This document shows positions 8,650-17,229 of a stretch of DNA of 64,000 bases, piece by piece. The notes under the pieces were generated by a model. That model was not told the DNA's origin. It worked only from the letters and a program-made list of their open reading frames with translations, and searched no databases. Made by a program: the position numbers and the translations under genes. Source of the stretch: JAAYYY01 sp964602995 (GTDB taxonomy: Bacteria > Chloroflexota > Anaerolineae > Promineifilales > Promineifilaceae); NCBI GenBank assembly GCA_964602995.1, contig CAZRTM010000002.1, positions 1 through 64,000 of the forward strand. Direction: 5' to 3'. The stretch's first letter is position 1. Each line of letters begins with the position of its first letter.

Positions 8650-10014
8650 ATGGCAGAACCAATCGACCTGCTGATTACCAATGCGCAGATCCTGCGACTA
8701 ACCGATTCGGGCCACTCGCTGCAAGCGGGGGCTATTGCCATTAGCCAGGAGCGGATTGTGGCTGTTGGCGCCTCTGAGCAACTCCAGGGGCGCTATCAGC
8801 CCCATTCGACGTGGGATGCCGCTGGGAAGATGGTCGCTCCGGGGTTTGTGAACACTCACACCCACCTCTTTCAGACCTTCATGAAGGGGCTGGGCAAAGA
8901 CCGCCCCTTCCTGGAGTGGTTGCGCGTCAGCGTCAGCCGCTATTTGCCCCATCTGGATGAGGAATCGATCTACCTGGCGGCGGTTGTTGGCTGCCTGGAA
9001 GCTGTGCGCAGCGGCACGACAACGCTCCTCGATTACATGTACGCCAACACGCAACCGCATTTCGCGGAAGCGGTCATTCGCGCCTTTGAGGACGTGGGCC
9101 TGCGCGCCATTCTGGGGCGCGGCCTTTGTGATCGCCAGACACTGCCCAATGGCAGGGCCAGCACCGTCTATGAACCGGCTGCTGACTCACTGGCAGCGCT
9201 CGACGCGTTGCGGGAGCGGCACGAGGGCCAGCCGTTGCTCTCCTTTGCTCTGGCTCCTAGCGCCATTTGGAGCATGACGCCTGAAGGGCTGCAGGCTGCG
9301 AACGAGTACGCCGAGAAGCACGATCTACCACTGACCATGCACCTGCTGGAGTCGGACCTTGATAACCGCTTCTGCCAGGAGAAATATGGCCGCCGGGCGC
9401 TGCCTTTCCTGGAAGAGCTTGGCCTCCTGACGCCGCGCTTGCTTGCGGTGCATTGTGTGTGCCTGAACGAGGATGAGGTTCAACTGCTGGCGGAGAAGGG
9501 GGTCAGCGTGTCGCACAATCCGGTGGCTAACATGATCCTGGGCGTTGGCGTTGCCCCGGCGCCGCGGCTGTTGCAGCATGGCGTGCCGGTGGCGTTGGGG
9601 ACGGATGGCTCAGCCAGCAATGACAATCAGAATTACATGGAGCTGCTGAAAAGCACATGCCTGTTGCACAAAGTGAGCGACCGCGACCCACAGGCGATGA
9701 GTGCTGAGACCGTGTTGCATATGGCCACGCAAGCCGGAGCAGACGTGGTGGGGCTGGGTGATGAGGTCGGCGCCATTGAACCCGGCAAGCAGGCGGACCT
9801 GGTGATATTCGACATGGATAAGCCGAATACGACGCCGGCTCACGACGCGGTCGCCAGCCTTGTTTATTGCGCCGACAGCACCAACGTCGATGCCGTGATG
9901 GTTGCCGGCCGGTTCTTGCTGAAGGATGGTCAATTTACGACTCTTGATGAGCAAAAGTTGTTACAGAAGGCTACAGAGAAGGCGAGGTGGTTGCTGGCGC
10001 AAGTACCCTCCTGA
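8650..10014 (+). CDS. TRZ/ATZ-type amidohydrolase (deaminase-like)
   Basis: The 454-residue metal-dependent hydrolase belongs to the amidohydrolase superfamily. Metal ligands appear as NTHTHLFQ (His70, His72), TMHLLESD, AVHCV and the catalytic Asp in LGTDGSASND. The composite beta-sandwich has VAPGFVNT before and IEPGKQADLVIFD after the barrel. Relatives include S-adenosylhomocysteine/methylthioadenosine deaminases, 8-oxoguanine and cytosine deaminases, and triazine hydrolases. All act on C-N or C-Cl bonds of N-heterocycles. It begins on the base after the mch stop. Next to a purine-type importer, a heterocycle deaminase is the most economical reading. Confidence 0.88.
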   Translation: MAEPIDLLITNAQILRLTDSGHSLQAGAIAISQERIVAVGASEQLQGRYQPHSTWDAAGKMVAPGFVNTHTHLFQTFMKGLGKDRPFLEWLRVSVSRYLPHLDEESIYLAAVVGCLEAVRSGTTTLLDYMYANTQPHFAEAVIRAFEDVGLRAILGRGLCDRQTLPNGRASTVYEPAADSLAALDALRERHEGQPLLSFALAPSAIWSMTPEGLQAANEYAEKHDLPLTMHLLESDLDNRFCQEKYGRRALPFLEELGLLTPRLLAVHCVCLNEDEVQLLAEKGVSVSHNPVANMILGVGVAPAPRLLQHGVPVALGTDGSASNDNQNYMELLKSTCLLHKVSDRDPQAMSAETVLHMATQAGADVVGLGDEVGAIEPGKQADLVIFDMDKPNTTPAHDAVASLVYCADSTNVDAVMVAGRFLLKDGQFTTLDEQKLLQKATEKARWLLAQVPS

Positions 10015-10084
10015 TGTTGCCCTGACGGCGCCGTTCTGACGGCGTGAGATAAGGAACTCAGTAGTCTTTAAGGAGAATTTCCAG

Positions 10085-11476
10085 ATGTTAAGTCGCGAGC
10101 AGAATGAACGAATTACCCGGGTGGGACCCGGCACTCCGGCTGGTGAGATGATGCGCCGCTACTGGCAGCCGGCCGCGCTGGTCGATGAGCTACCCGACGA
10201 GCGGCCGGTGAAGGCGGTGCGCTTGCTGGGTGAAGACCTGGTGCTTTTCCGAGATGAAGAGGGCGAATATGGCTTGCTTGAGCGGCGCTGCCCCCATCGC
10301 GGTGCTGACCTGAGCTACGGGCGATTGGAAGATGGCGGCCTGCGCTGCACGTTCCACGGCTGGCTCTTCGATGCGCGGGGCAAGTGCCTGGAACAGCCAC
10401 CAGAGCCGATCGGCAGCCGTTACTTCCAGAAGGTGCAACAGACAGCTTATCCCTGCGTAGAACGCAGCGGCATTATCTGGGCCTACATGGGCCCCGGTCG
10501 CCCGCCGGCTTTCCCTGATTTCGACTGTTTTGTGGCTCCTGATGAATATGTGTTCGCCTTTAAAGGGTTCGTGGATTGTAACTGGCTGCAGGTATTGGAG
10601 GTGGGCATTGACCCATCCCACGCCAGTTTCTTGCACCGTTTCTTTGAAGATGAGGACCCGACAGAGCAGTATGGCAAGCAGTTCCGCGATGCGACCTCGG
10701 GCGCGAATATGCCGATCACGAAGGTGCTGCGTGAATATTACCGGCCGGAGATCATCGCCGATGAGACCGACTTTGGCATGCGCCTGACCACGCTGCGCCA
10801 GCTTGACGAAGAGAACATGCACGTGCGTGTGACCAATATGCTCATGCCACACGCCATCACCATTCCTATGAGCCGCGAGATGACGATTACACAGTGGCAC
10901 GTCCCCGTCGATGACACCCGTAGCTACTGGTATGCTATCTTCACCAGCTTTAGCGAACCGGTGGACAAGGAGAAGATGCGCGCCCAGCGGTTGCAGCTCT
11001 ATACGTTGCCAGATTACATGCCGCGGCTGAACAAAGAGAACAACTATGGCTTCGATCCGGAAGAGCAGAAGACCAAGACGTACACGGGTATGGGCGAGGA
11101 CATTAATGTTCATGACCAGTGGGCAGTTGAATCACAGGGCGCGATTTCGGACCGCACGGTGGAACACCTGGCCCGTTCTGATGTCGGTATCACCACCGGT
11201 CGCCGCCTGATTTTCAAGGCGATTAAGGCTGTGGAAGAAGGCCATCCGCCATTGGGCGTCGTGGATAGCCAGCAGGCGCGCGCGTTGGTGGGACCGCCGG
11301 CCGTGGACACCGTGGCTTCTGTCTCCAACTGGGAGAGTGAGTGGCTGAAGGTGGCCGAAAGTCGGTTAACGGAGGCGCCCTGGTATCAGGGCGGGTCTGA
11401 TGCAGACCGTCTGCCGGCTGCCCAAAACGGCAATCAGGCTGAGAAGAGCAGCAAGGAGCCAGAGCATGGCCAGTAA
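10085..11476 (+). CDS. Rieske non-haem iron oxygenase, alpha subunit
   Basis: The 463-residue protein has an N-terminal Rieske [2Fe-2S] domain with CPHRG (Cys69, His71) and CTFHGW (Cys88, His91). The catalytic domain carries the mononuclear iron motif D-x2-H-x4-H (Asp176, His179, His184). The layout is that of phthalate 4,5-dioxygenase-type or O/N-demethylase-type oxygenases, which take electrons from a separate reductase. No reductase gene is nearby. AAGGAG at 10070-10075 precedes the ATG. Its 3' end overlaps the ligase-like gene by 11 bp, so the two products are probably made together. Confidence 0.9.
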   Translation: MLSREQNERITRVGPGTPAGEMMRRYWQPAALVDELPDERPVKAVRLLGEDLVLFRDEEGEYGLLERRCPHRGADLSYGRLEDGGLRCTFHGWLFDARGKCLEQPPEPIGSRYFQKVQQTAYPCVERSGIIWAYMGPGRPPAFPDFDCFVAPDEYVFAFKGFVDCNWLQVLEVGIDPSHASFLHRFFEDEDPTEQYGKQFRDATSGANMPITKVLREYYRPEIIADETDFGMRLTTLRQLDEENMHVRVTNMLMPHAITIPMSREMTITQWHVPVDDTRSYWYAIFTSFSEPVDKEKMRAQRLQLYTLPDYMPRLNKENNYGFDPEEQKTKTYTGMGEDINVHDQWAVESQGAISDRTVEHLARSDVGITTGRRLIFKAIKAVEEGHPPLGVVDSQQARALVGPPAVDTVASVSNWESEWLKVAESRLTEAPWYQGGSDADRLPAAQNGNQAEKSSKEPEHGQ

Positions 11477-12920
11477 TTACGGCAGCACGTTCGTGGAGCG
11501 GTATGGCTTGTGGAGCGACGAGCAGCACGCCGCTGCCGAACGAGTGCTGGCAACGGTGCAGGAAAAAGGGCTGGAGGTGGTGCGTCTGAGCTTCCCTGAC
11601 CAGCACGGCTTGTTGCGCGGCAAAGCAATTTTCAGCCGCGCTCTACGGTCGGCGATGTACGAGGGCTGCGCGATGACCACTACGCTGCTGCTGAAAGATA
11701 CCTCGCACCGCACGGTCTATCCTGTGTGGCAGGCGGGAGCCGGGCTGAACATGGATGAGCTAACCGGAGCGGGCAACTTCATCATGGTGCCTGATCCCTG
11801 CACGTTCCGTCCCTTGCCCTGGGCGCCTAATACCGGCTGGATGATGTGCGACATCTACTTCGCTGACGGAAGCCCGGTGCCCTTTTCCACCAGGCGGCTG
11901 CTACAGAAGTCGTTAGCGCGTCTGGCGGAACATGGCTATGACTACATTTGTGGCCTGGAAGTGGAATTCGCCTTGTTTCGGCTGGAGGATTCTAAACTGG
12001 CGACAATTGATGCGGGGCAGCCGGGCACGCCGCCGGACGTGAATCTACTGAGCCAGGGTTACCAGTATCTGACTGACGAGCGGATGGACCAGATTGATCC
12101 CGCGCTCGAAGTCATGCGCCGCCAGTTGTTGGAGCTGGGTTTGCCCCTGCGCTCAGTTGAGGTCGAATTTGGCCCTAGTCAGGTGGAGTTTACCTTCGAC
12201 GCCGGCGACGGCCTGGAAATGGCGGATAATATGGTGCTCTTCCGCACTGCGGTCAAGCAGATTGCGCGGCGGCAAGGGTACCATGCCACCTTCATGTGCC
12301 GGCCGGCCCTCCCCAATATCTTCTCCAATGGCTGGCACCTGCACCAGTCCCTGGTCGAGCGCCAGACGGGCGAGAATGCGCTGATGCCTGCGGCGGATGA
12401 AGATGTGCTTTCGCCATTTGGCCGCCAATTCGTAGCCGGCCTGCTGCAACATGCGCGGGCCGCGTGTGTGTTTACGACACCAACCATTAACGGTTACAAG
12501 CGCTATAAGCCCTATACGCTGGCTCCTGACCGCGTCTTGTGGGGGCGAGACAACAAGGGGGCCATGCTCCGTATTTTGGGCGGAGTGGGTGATCCCGCCA
12601 CGCGCATTGAAAACCGTGTGGGCGAACCGGCTGCCAATCCTTACCTGTTCCTCACCTCCCAAATTGTCTCGGGCCTGGATGGGGTGGAGCGGCAACTGGA
12701 GCCTTCGACGCCGGCCGACGAGCCGTACACCACGGAAGCCGAAAAGCTGCCCGCCAGCCTGATGGAAGCCTGCCAGGCGCTACGCCAGAACCAGGCCTTT
12801 GCGACGGCTCTGGGACAACAGTTTGTCGATTACATTCTCACACTCAAGGAGTTTGAGATCTCCCGTTTCCTCTCCGAAGTCACCGATTGGGAGCAGCGCG
12901 AGTACTTTGGCCTCTTCTAA
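11466..12920 (+). CDS. Glutamine synthetase-like ligase (probable gamma-glutamylamide synthetase)
   Basis: The 484-residue protein keeps the GS catalytic residues: GLEVEFALF (paired Glu), EVEFGPSQVEF, NGWHLHQSL (the His), a YKRY segment before GRDNKGAMLRI, and RIENRVGEPAANPYL. The sequence is closer to type-III/PuuA-like ligases that gamma-glutamylate amines than to housekeeping GlnA. The ATG at 11466 lies inside the end of the Rieske gene, with AAGGAG at 11453-11458 and an 11-bp overlap; a longer in-frame start at 11400 lacks support. A GS-like protein paired with a Rieske oxygenase recalls the aniline dioxygenase systems, where the amine is first gamma-glutamylated. The substrate is unknown. 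Confidence 0.85.
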   Translation: MASNYGSTFVERYGLWSDEQHAAAERVLATVQEKGLEVVRLSFPDQHGLLRGKAIFSRALRSAMYEGCAMTTTLLLKDTSHRTVYPVWQAGAGLNMDELTGAGNFIMVPDPCTFRPLPWAPNTGWMMCDIYFADGSPVPFSTRRLLQKSLARLAEHGYDYICGLEVEFALFRLEDSKLATIDAGQPGTPPDVNLLSQGYQYLTDERMDQIDPALEVMRRQLLELGLPLRSVEVEFGPSQVEFTFDAGDGLEMADNMVLFRTAVKQIARRQGYHATFMCRPALPNIFSNGWHLHQSLVERQTGENALMPAADEDVLSPFGRQFVAGLLQHARAACVFTTPTINGYKRYKPYTLAPDRVLWGRDNKGAMLRILGGVGDPATRIENRVGEPAANPYLFLTSQIVSGLDGVERQLEPSTPADEPYTTEAEKLPASLMEACQALRQNQAFATALGQQFVDYILTLKEFEISRFLSEVTDWEQREYFGLF

Positions 12921-12953
12921 GATAGCGTGCAAGAGGTGCCGGCTGGCGCCGGT

Positions 12954-12976
12954 CGCGAGTTACCAACTCGCGTTAC
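12954..12976. repeat. Palindromic repeat (family shared with 35504-35563)
   Basis: CGCGAGTT (12954-12961), loop ACC, AACTCGCG (12965-12972) form a perfect 8-bp hairpin with a 3-base loop, followed by TTAC. The core GCGA-TT-ACC-AA-TCGC-TTAC matches the two copies at 35504-35563. It lies 5 bases from a scaffold gap, as expected if the assembler broke at a repeat. Confidence 0.6.
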
Positions 12977-12981
12977 GGGGA

Positions 12982-13081
12982 NNNNNNNNNNNNNNNNNNN
13001 NNNNNNNNNNNNNNNNNNNNNNNNNNNNNNNNNNNNNNNNNNNNNNNNNNNNNNNNNNNNNNNNNNNNNNNNNNNNNNNNN
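12982..13081. other. Scaffold gap (100 N)
   Basis: Exactly 100 unknown bases, the conventional placeholder for a gap of unknown size. The flanks are not duplicates of each other, so real sequence may be missing here, unlike the gaps at 32088 and 34132. Confidence 0.98.
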
Positions 13082-13323
13082 AGTTCTGTTCACATCCACT
13101 CTACATGGGCAACAGCTCGCCAGTGCAACAGGAGGCGGCGCTATCAGGCGGACTCCATTTTCGATGACAACCTGCACAACGGCAGGTGACATTCGTTACT
13201 GGAGAAGCAGGAGATTATTTCGTAAAGTGGGAGCATAGTTCAGACCGGATTACGAGATGATGCGGCCTGAGGTAATGACAAACCACTTTAGGGCAGGGAA
13301 TCTTCGTAATTCGTAAGAGCGCA

Positions 13324-13827
13324 ATGAAGACCATTCGAGTGCTTATCATAGACGAACATCCCGCTGTATGTCAGGCTCTGACTTCCCGGCTCGGCGCCGT
13401 ACCATCTATGACAGTCGTAGATGCAATGTCTGATTTCAGTGAAGGGCTGCACAGTGTAGGCAAGCTGCAGCCAGACGTTATCCTCCTGGGCCTGAAGGTG
13501 AAAGGCAAAAGCCGGAGGCGACGCCGGGATCTCGATCCGGGTAAGGCAGTTGATATGCTGAAGGCAAGTAGCACAGCCAGTGTTATTGTGCTGACGACGT
13601 ATCTGGATGAAGCAGAGCGGGAACGCGCATTGAGCGCTGGCGCCCAGCGTTACCTCTTGAAGCAGATCGATACGGCACACCTGGTTAGTGAAATTGAAGC
13701 TGTGGTGAGCACAGAGAGAGGAACGTGGTCGCTGCCAGAGGGAGAACGTAGATTTCCATTGCTTCTCAGTGACAGACACGCTAAGCTGGATAAAGTTGCA
13801 GATCATATTCAGGAGAGAGACAAATGA
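13324..13827 (+). CDS. Degenerate response-regulator receiver protein (phospho-acceptor Asp missing)
   Basis: The 167-residue protein has a receiver fold at about residues 3-125. The acidic pocket (Asp10-Glu11), the conserved Thr91 and the conserved Lys113 are kept. The phosphorylation position, expected as L-L-D-L, reads LLGLK with Gly56 (codon GGC at 13489-13491, one base from GAC). A basic RRRRR stretch (64-68) sits in the following loop. There is no DNA-binding domain; the 40-residue tail is unassigned. It overlaps the CBS gene by 4 bp (ATGA). It is probably a pseudo-receiver that signals by protein contact, or an allele that has lost function. Confidence 0.8.
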   Translation: MKTIRVLIIDEHPAVCQALTSRLGAVPSMTVVDAMSDFSEGLHSVGKLQPDVILLGLKVKGKSRRRRRDLDPGKAVDMLKASSTASVIVLTTYLDEAERERALSAGAQRYLLKQIDTAHLVSEIEAVVSTERGTWSLPEGERRFPLLLSDRHAKLDKVADHIQERDK

Positions 13828-14264
13828 AACAAGACCTGGTTAAAGATTGGATGAGCGCTAATCCGGTGACGATTTCGGCTTCGACGACATTACCAGAAGC
13901 GCATCGTTTGATGATGGAACATCGTATCAGGCGCTTGCCAGTCGTGGAGAAGGGCCGCCTGGTAGGCATTGTTACGCTTGGTGATGTGCGTGGCGCGGAA
14001 CCGTCTGGGGCCACCTCTCTGAGCGTGTGGGAGATCAACTACCTGATTGCACGCCTGCGGGTAGAGGAGATTATGACGCCTCGTCCTTTCACCATCCGCG
14101 AGGAGGCGACCGTGGGCCAGGCAGCCGAGATGATGCTGAAGTATAAGATTAGTGGCCTGCCGGTGGTGAATGAACAGGACGAGCTGATCGGTATCATTAC
14201 GGAATCCGACATTTTCCGCATGGTAGTTGATGAGTGGATGAAGGAGAGCCAGCCCGCGTCTTAG
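13824..14264 (+). CDS. CBS-domain pair protein
   Basis: The 146-residue protein consists almost entirely of two CBS motifs (Bateman module): VKDWMSANPVTISASTTLPE through GIVTLGDV, and VEEIMTPRPFTIREEATVGQ through GIITESDIFR. Such modules bind adenine nucleotides and act as energy or ligand sensors, free or on a partner. The start overlaps the receiver gene by 4 bp, so the pair is co-translated and may interact. The partner and ligand are not evident. Confidence 0.93.
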   Translation: MKQDLVKDWMSANPVTISASTTLPEAHRLMMEHRIRRLPVVEKGRLVGIVTLGDVRGAEPSGATSLSVWEINYLIARLRVEEIMTPRPFTIREEATVGQAAEMMLKYKISGLPVVNEQDELIGIITESDIFRMVVDEWMKESQPAS

Positions 14265-14350
14265 GCGCACTGCGCCCTGGAGTGGCGCTGAGCGGCGATT
14301 GCGCTGGTAGGTACTGATGGCTCTGCCGGGTGGGGGAAGGCAGGAATAAG

Positions 14351-15715
14351 ATGACCGCACTCCTGGATGGTATCCAGTGCCGGGATTCGTTCAAGGCGCC
14401 CGGAGCCAACCGCGCAGCCGCCGCTGGCTGGGAAGATATTTACCGCCGCCGCTTGATGGACGCCGGTACGGCGCTGGCATCTGTTCTGTCGGGCAACCGT
14501 ATCTATATTGGCGGCGGCGCCGGCGCGCCAAAACGTCTGATTGAGGCGTTGCTTGAGCATGCCGGGCGGCTGCGGGATGTGGAGATCACACACATCCTGA
14601 CCTTTGCCGACGCTCCCTATGCTGAAGTCCGCTACCAGGAGTCGTTTCGCGTTAATGCCATGTTCATCGGCCCTAACGTGCGCGATGCGGTACAACGGGG
14701 CCTTGCCGACTTTACGCCGGTCTTCCTCTCGGAGATTCCCTGCCTCTTCAAGAGCGTCCTGCCCCTGGACGTGGCGCTTATCTCCGTTTCTCCTCCTGAC
14801 GCGCACGGATATTGCAGTTTCGGTGTAGAAGTGGGGGTTACCAAAGCGGCAGCCGACGTGGCACGAGTGGTGATTGCCGAGGTCAACCCCCAGATGCCCC
14901 GCACGCTTGGTGACAGTTTCATCCACGTCAGCAAGATAAACCACATCGTGGAAGTCGATTACCCGTTGCCCCAGGCGCCTCAAGGCGGCAGCTCGGAGCG
15001 CCATTTGAAGATTGGCGAATATATTGCGGAAATGATTCCTAATGGGGCTACGCTGCAGATGGGCATCGGGAGCATCCCCGATGCTGTCCTACACAACCTG
15101 GCCAACCATCGCGACCTGGGGGTTCACACTGAGTTGTTTTCGGACGGTGTTATCGACCTGGTGGAAGCAGGCGTCATTACCTGCCAGCGCAAAACGTTCC
15201 ACCCTGGCAAAATTATTGCCGGATTCCTCTTTGGCTCACAGCGGCTCTATGACTTTGTGCACAATAACCCACTCATCGAGCTGCACCCGGTTGATTACGT
15301 CAACGACCCGTTCAATATTGCGCGCAATGAGCGTATGGTCGCCATCAACTCTGCCCTGCAAATCGATCTGACCGGGCAGGTTAATGCCGACTCTATTGGC
15401 CACCTGCTGTACAGCGGCGCCGGTGGGCAACTCGATTTCATTCGGGGAGCCTCTCGTTCAGTGGGTGGCCTGCCAATTATCGCCGTCCTTTCCACAGCGC
15501 GTGATGATACCATCAGCCGCATCGTGCCCACGTTGCAGAAGGGGGCTGGGGTGGTTACCACACGCAACGACGTTCACTACGTCGTCACCGAATACGGCGT
15601 TGCCAGCCTCTATGGCAAATCGATCCGGCAGCGCGCTCGCGAGCTTATCAACATCGCCCACCCCCGCTTTCGCGATGAGCTGACCCGAAACGCCAGGGAC
15701 CTCGGCTATCTCTAA
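14351..15715 (+). CDS. Acetyl-CoA hydrolase/transferase family (4-hydroxybutyrate CoA-transferase-like)
   Basis: About 454 residues. The two-domain CoA-transferase fold shows ASVLSGNRIYIGGGAGAPK near the N-terminus, LQMGIGSIPDAVLHNL, GVHTELFSDGVIDLVEAG (probable catalytic Glu in HTE) and the C-terminal VTEYGVASLYGKSIRQRARE. Family members move CoA between acetate and 4-hydroxybutyrate, succinate or propionate, or hydrolyse acetyl-CoA. An ATG at 14351 with AGGA 5 bases upstream was preferred over an in-frame GTG at 14330. It follows the CBS gene by 86 bp on the same strand and may be co-transcribed. Confidence 0.88.
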   Translation: MTALLDGIQCRDSFKAPGANRAAAAGWEDIYRRRLMDAGTALASVLSGNRIYIGGGAGAPKRLIEALLEHAGRLRDVEITHILTFADAPYAEVRYQESFRVNAMFIGPNVRDAVQRGLADFTPVFLSEIPCLFKSVLPLDVALISVSPPDAHGYCSFGVEVGVTKAAADVARVVIAEVNPQMPRTLGDSFIHVSKINHIVEVDYPLPQAPQGGSSERHLKIGEYIAEMIPNGATLQMGIGSIPDAVLHNLANHRDLGVHTELFSDGVIDLVEAGVITCQRKTFHPGKIIAGFLFGSQRLYDFVHNNPLIELHPVDYVNDPFNIARNERMVAINSALQIDLTGQVNADSIGHLLYSGAGGQLDFIRGASRSVGGLPIIAVLSTARDDTISRIVPTLQKGAGVVTTRNDVHYVVTEYGVASLYGKSIRQRARELINIAHPRFRDELTRNARDLGYL

Positions 15716-15749
15716 AGTTTTCAGAAATCCCGCAGTTGGTAGACATCTA

Positions 15750-15785
15750 AGGCGAGCTGCTCAGCAGGCGGCTCGCCTGTTCCCT
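15750..15785 (+). terminator. Weak stem-loop after CoA-transferase gene
   Basis: AGGCGAGC (15750-15757) pairs perfectly with GCTCGCCT (15771-15778). There is no clear T-run, so it is a terminator candidate of low strength. Confidence 0.35.
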
Positions 15786-15847
15786 ATAAGGTGACTGGGA
15801 TACAATACGTGCGAAGTCGAACGCCGGTGTGTTCAGGATAGGTTTCT

Positions 15848-16414
15848 ATGACATTGCCACGTATTGAGAACGTCGAATTTGAAGTGGAGGAGGAGCGTCT
15901 GAAAGTTACGTTGCCCGCAAAGAGGCAACAGCTTTTCCTGGGCCTTTACTCGGTCTTGCTGCTGGCGTGGATTGGGGTGACGATCTGGATGATTACGTTA
16001 CTCTTTAACACCTCCATCTCCGATTTGCCGACGATGTTCTTAATCGTATGGGTTCTCATCTTGCTGGTCTGGGCTTATGTTTGGTACCGGTTGGGGCGCA
16101 GCGTGTGGTATTGGTGGCAATATTATGCGGCGACGCGGGAGATTCTGTTTATCAACAAAGAGCTGTTGATTGTGCGCCGCCCGTTGTCGCTCTTTGGCGT
16201 CACTGATGCCTACGATATGCAACACGTGGGCCCCTTTTATTACAGCGAAAACAACGATTCTCTGGCCTTTGACTATGGTTCGCGCGCCGGGCAGTTTGGC
16301 AAGAGCCTGACGCCGGAAGAAGGCGCGCAACTGGCAAAGGCTCTTAACCGCCGTTTCTTCCCAGAGGCGCTGGAACCGGATGAAGATGAGGAAGGGATCT
16401 ACTCAGTTAAGTAG
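15848..16414 (+). CDS. Conserved-type membrane protein of unknown function
   Basis: The 188-residue protein has a short acidic cytoplasmic N-terminus, two strongly hydrophobic helices (about 30-52 and 62-82), an aromatic segment (VWYRLGRSVWYWWQYYAATR) and a soluble C-terminal half with PH-like strands (REILFINKELLIVRRPLSLF). No catalytic motif is visible and I do not recognise a named family. TACAAT at 15801-15806 could be its -10 box. Its last 16 bases overlap the convergent ABC permease gene. Confidence 0.7.
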   Translation: MTLPRIENVEFEVEEERLKVTLPAKRQQLFLGLYSVLLLAWIGVTIWMITLLFNTSISDLPTMFLIVWVLILLVWAYVWYRLGRSVWYWWQYYAATREILFINKELLIVRRPLSLFGVTDAYDMQHVGPFYYSENNDSLAFDYGSRAGQFGKSLTPEEGAQLAKALNRRFFPEALEPDEDEEGIYSVK

Positions 16415-17229
16415 AGATCTTTATTGGCGAAGAAGTCGGCGGCCAGCATGAAGAGAAAGGTGGCATAGAGAACCAGCAGAGCGGGGGCCAGCGCCTGAAG
16501 CGGTTCAAAAGAACCTGCAATCACCGCATCGGCCACGGCGCGGAAGGGCCAGAAGACCAGGTCAAAGAGCTGAGCCAACAAATTGGAGCCACTGCCGTTC
16601 AGCCAACGCGAGGCGTCATTGACAAGATTTCCTGCGGCCGCCCATCCTCGCCGGATAAACCAGTTTCCCACCTGCAGAATTATATTCGCCAGCCGGCCAG
16701 TTGAGCCGCTGGTGATCTGTTGGCCGAAGAGCAGCACTGCCAGCAAACCGTAGACGTAAACGCGAGACCAGCCTGCTGTCACCAGGTCAGAAGCGTGCAG
16801 GGCGAGCGTTGCGGCGAGGAGGTTGACGGAAAGCCAGATGGGTGGGATTTCCAGCGCCTGGCCCAGCGAGAACGCCGGGCCATCAAAGAGGGCCAGAAGG
16901 GCAACCAGCAACTGAAGGAGGGCGCTATAGAGCAGGCTGGCCAGCATCACGGCTGTCAGATGCTCGACGCGGCTGGGGAGGCGCGCCAAAATGGGGTAGT
17001 GGAGGGCCCGGTAGCCGCGCGCAGCGATGGACAGTGTGATGAGGAAGGTCAACCCGGCGCCGAACAAACCGATCACCAGGATATAGTAATCAATGTCTGG
17101 CGTACCCTGGCCTGGCGAGAAGAAGAGACGCCAGAAGGCCAGAGACAGCAAGATGTAGAGGATTCCGGCGAGTGATAAGAGTAGGCGACGGAAAAAATAA
17201 CCCGTCAGCGTCAAGACCCGTTGTGCCAT
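16399..17229 (-). CDS. ABC-2-type transporter membrane subunit (probable exporter)
   Basis: The 276-residue very hydrophobic protein has about six predicted membrane helices. It begins MAQRVLTLTGYFFRRLLLSL and continues with LILTLSIAARGYRALHYP-like loops; no enzyme motif is present. Its start lies within the last 19 bases of the upstream ATPase gene (17211-17229), so the two form an ABC exporter pair. The sequence itself is too diverged to name a substrate. The 3' end overlaps the convergent membrane-protein gene by 16 bp. Confidence 0.7.
   Translation of the reverse strand: MAQRVLTLTGYFFRRLLLSLAGILYILLSLAFWRLFFSPGQGTPDIDYYILVIGLFGAGLTFLITLSIAARGYRALHYPILARLPSRVEHLTAVMLASLLYSALLQLLVALLALFDGPAFSLGQALEIPPIWLSVNLLAATLALHASDLVTAGWSRVYVYGLLAVLLFGQQITSGSTGRLANIILQVGNWFIRRGWAAAGNLVNDASRWLNGSGSNLLAQLFDLVFWPFRAVADAVIAGSFEPLQALAPALLVLYATFLFMLAADFFANKDLYLTE

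Larger units (their letters stand above)
12921..13323. other. Intergenic stretch interrupted by a scaffold gap; no gene recognised
   Basis: This 403-base stretch between the ligase-like gene and the receiver gene holds a small palindromic repeat (12954-12976) and 100 Ns. After the gap there are about 240 bases without a convincing gene. Frames open across the Ns are meaningless. Any transcription signal for the receiver-CBS pair would lie after the gap, but none is clear. Confidence 0.6.

Noticed and set aside
12917..13238. Reading frames crossing the first scaffold gap
   Set aside because: They span 100 unknown bases with no recognisable protein motif on either side.
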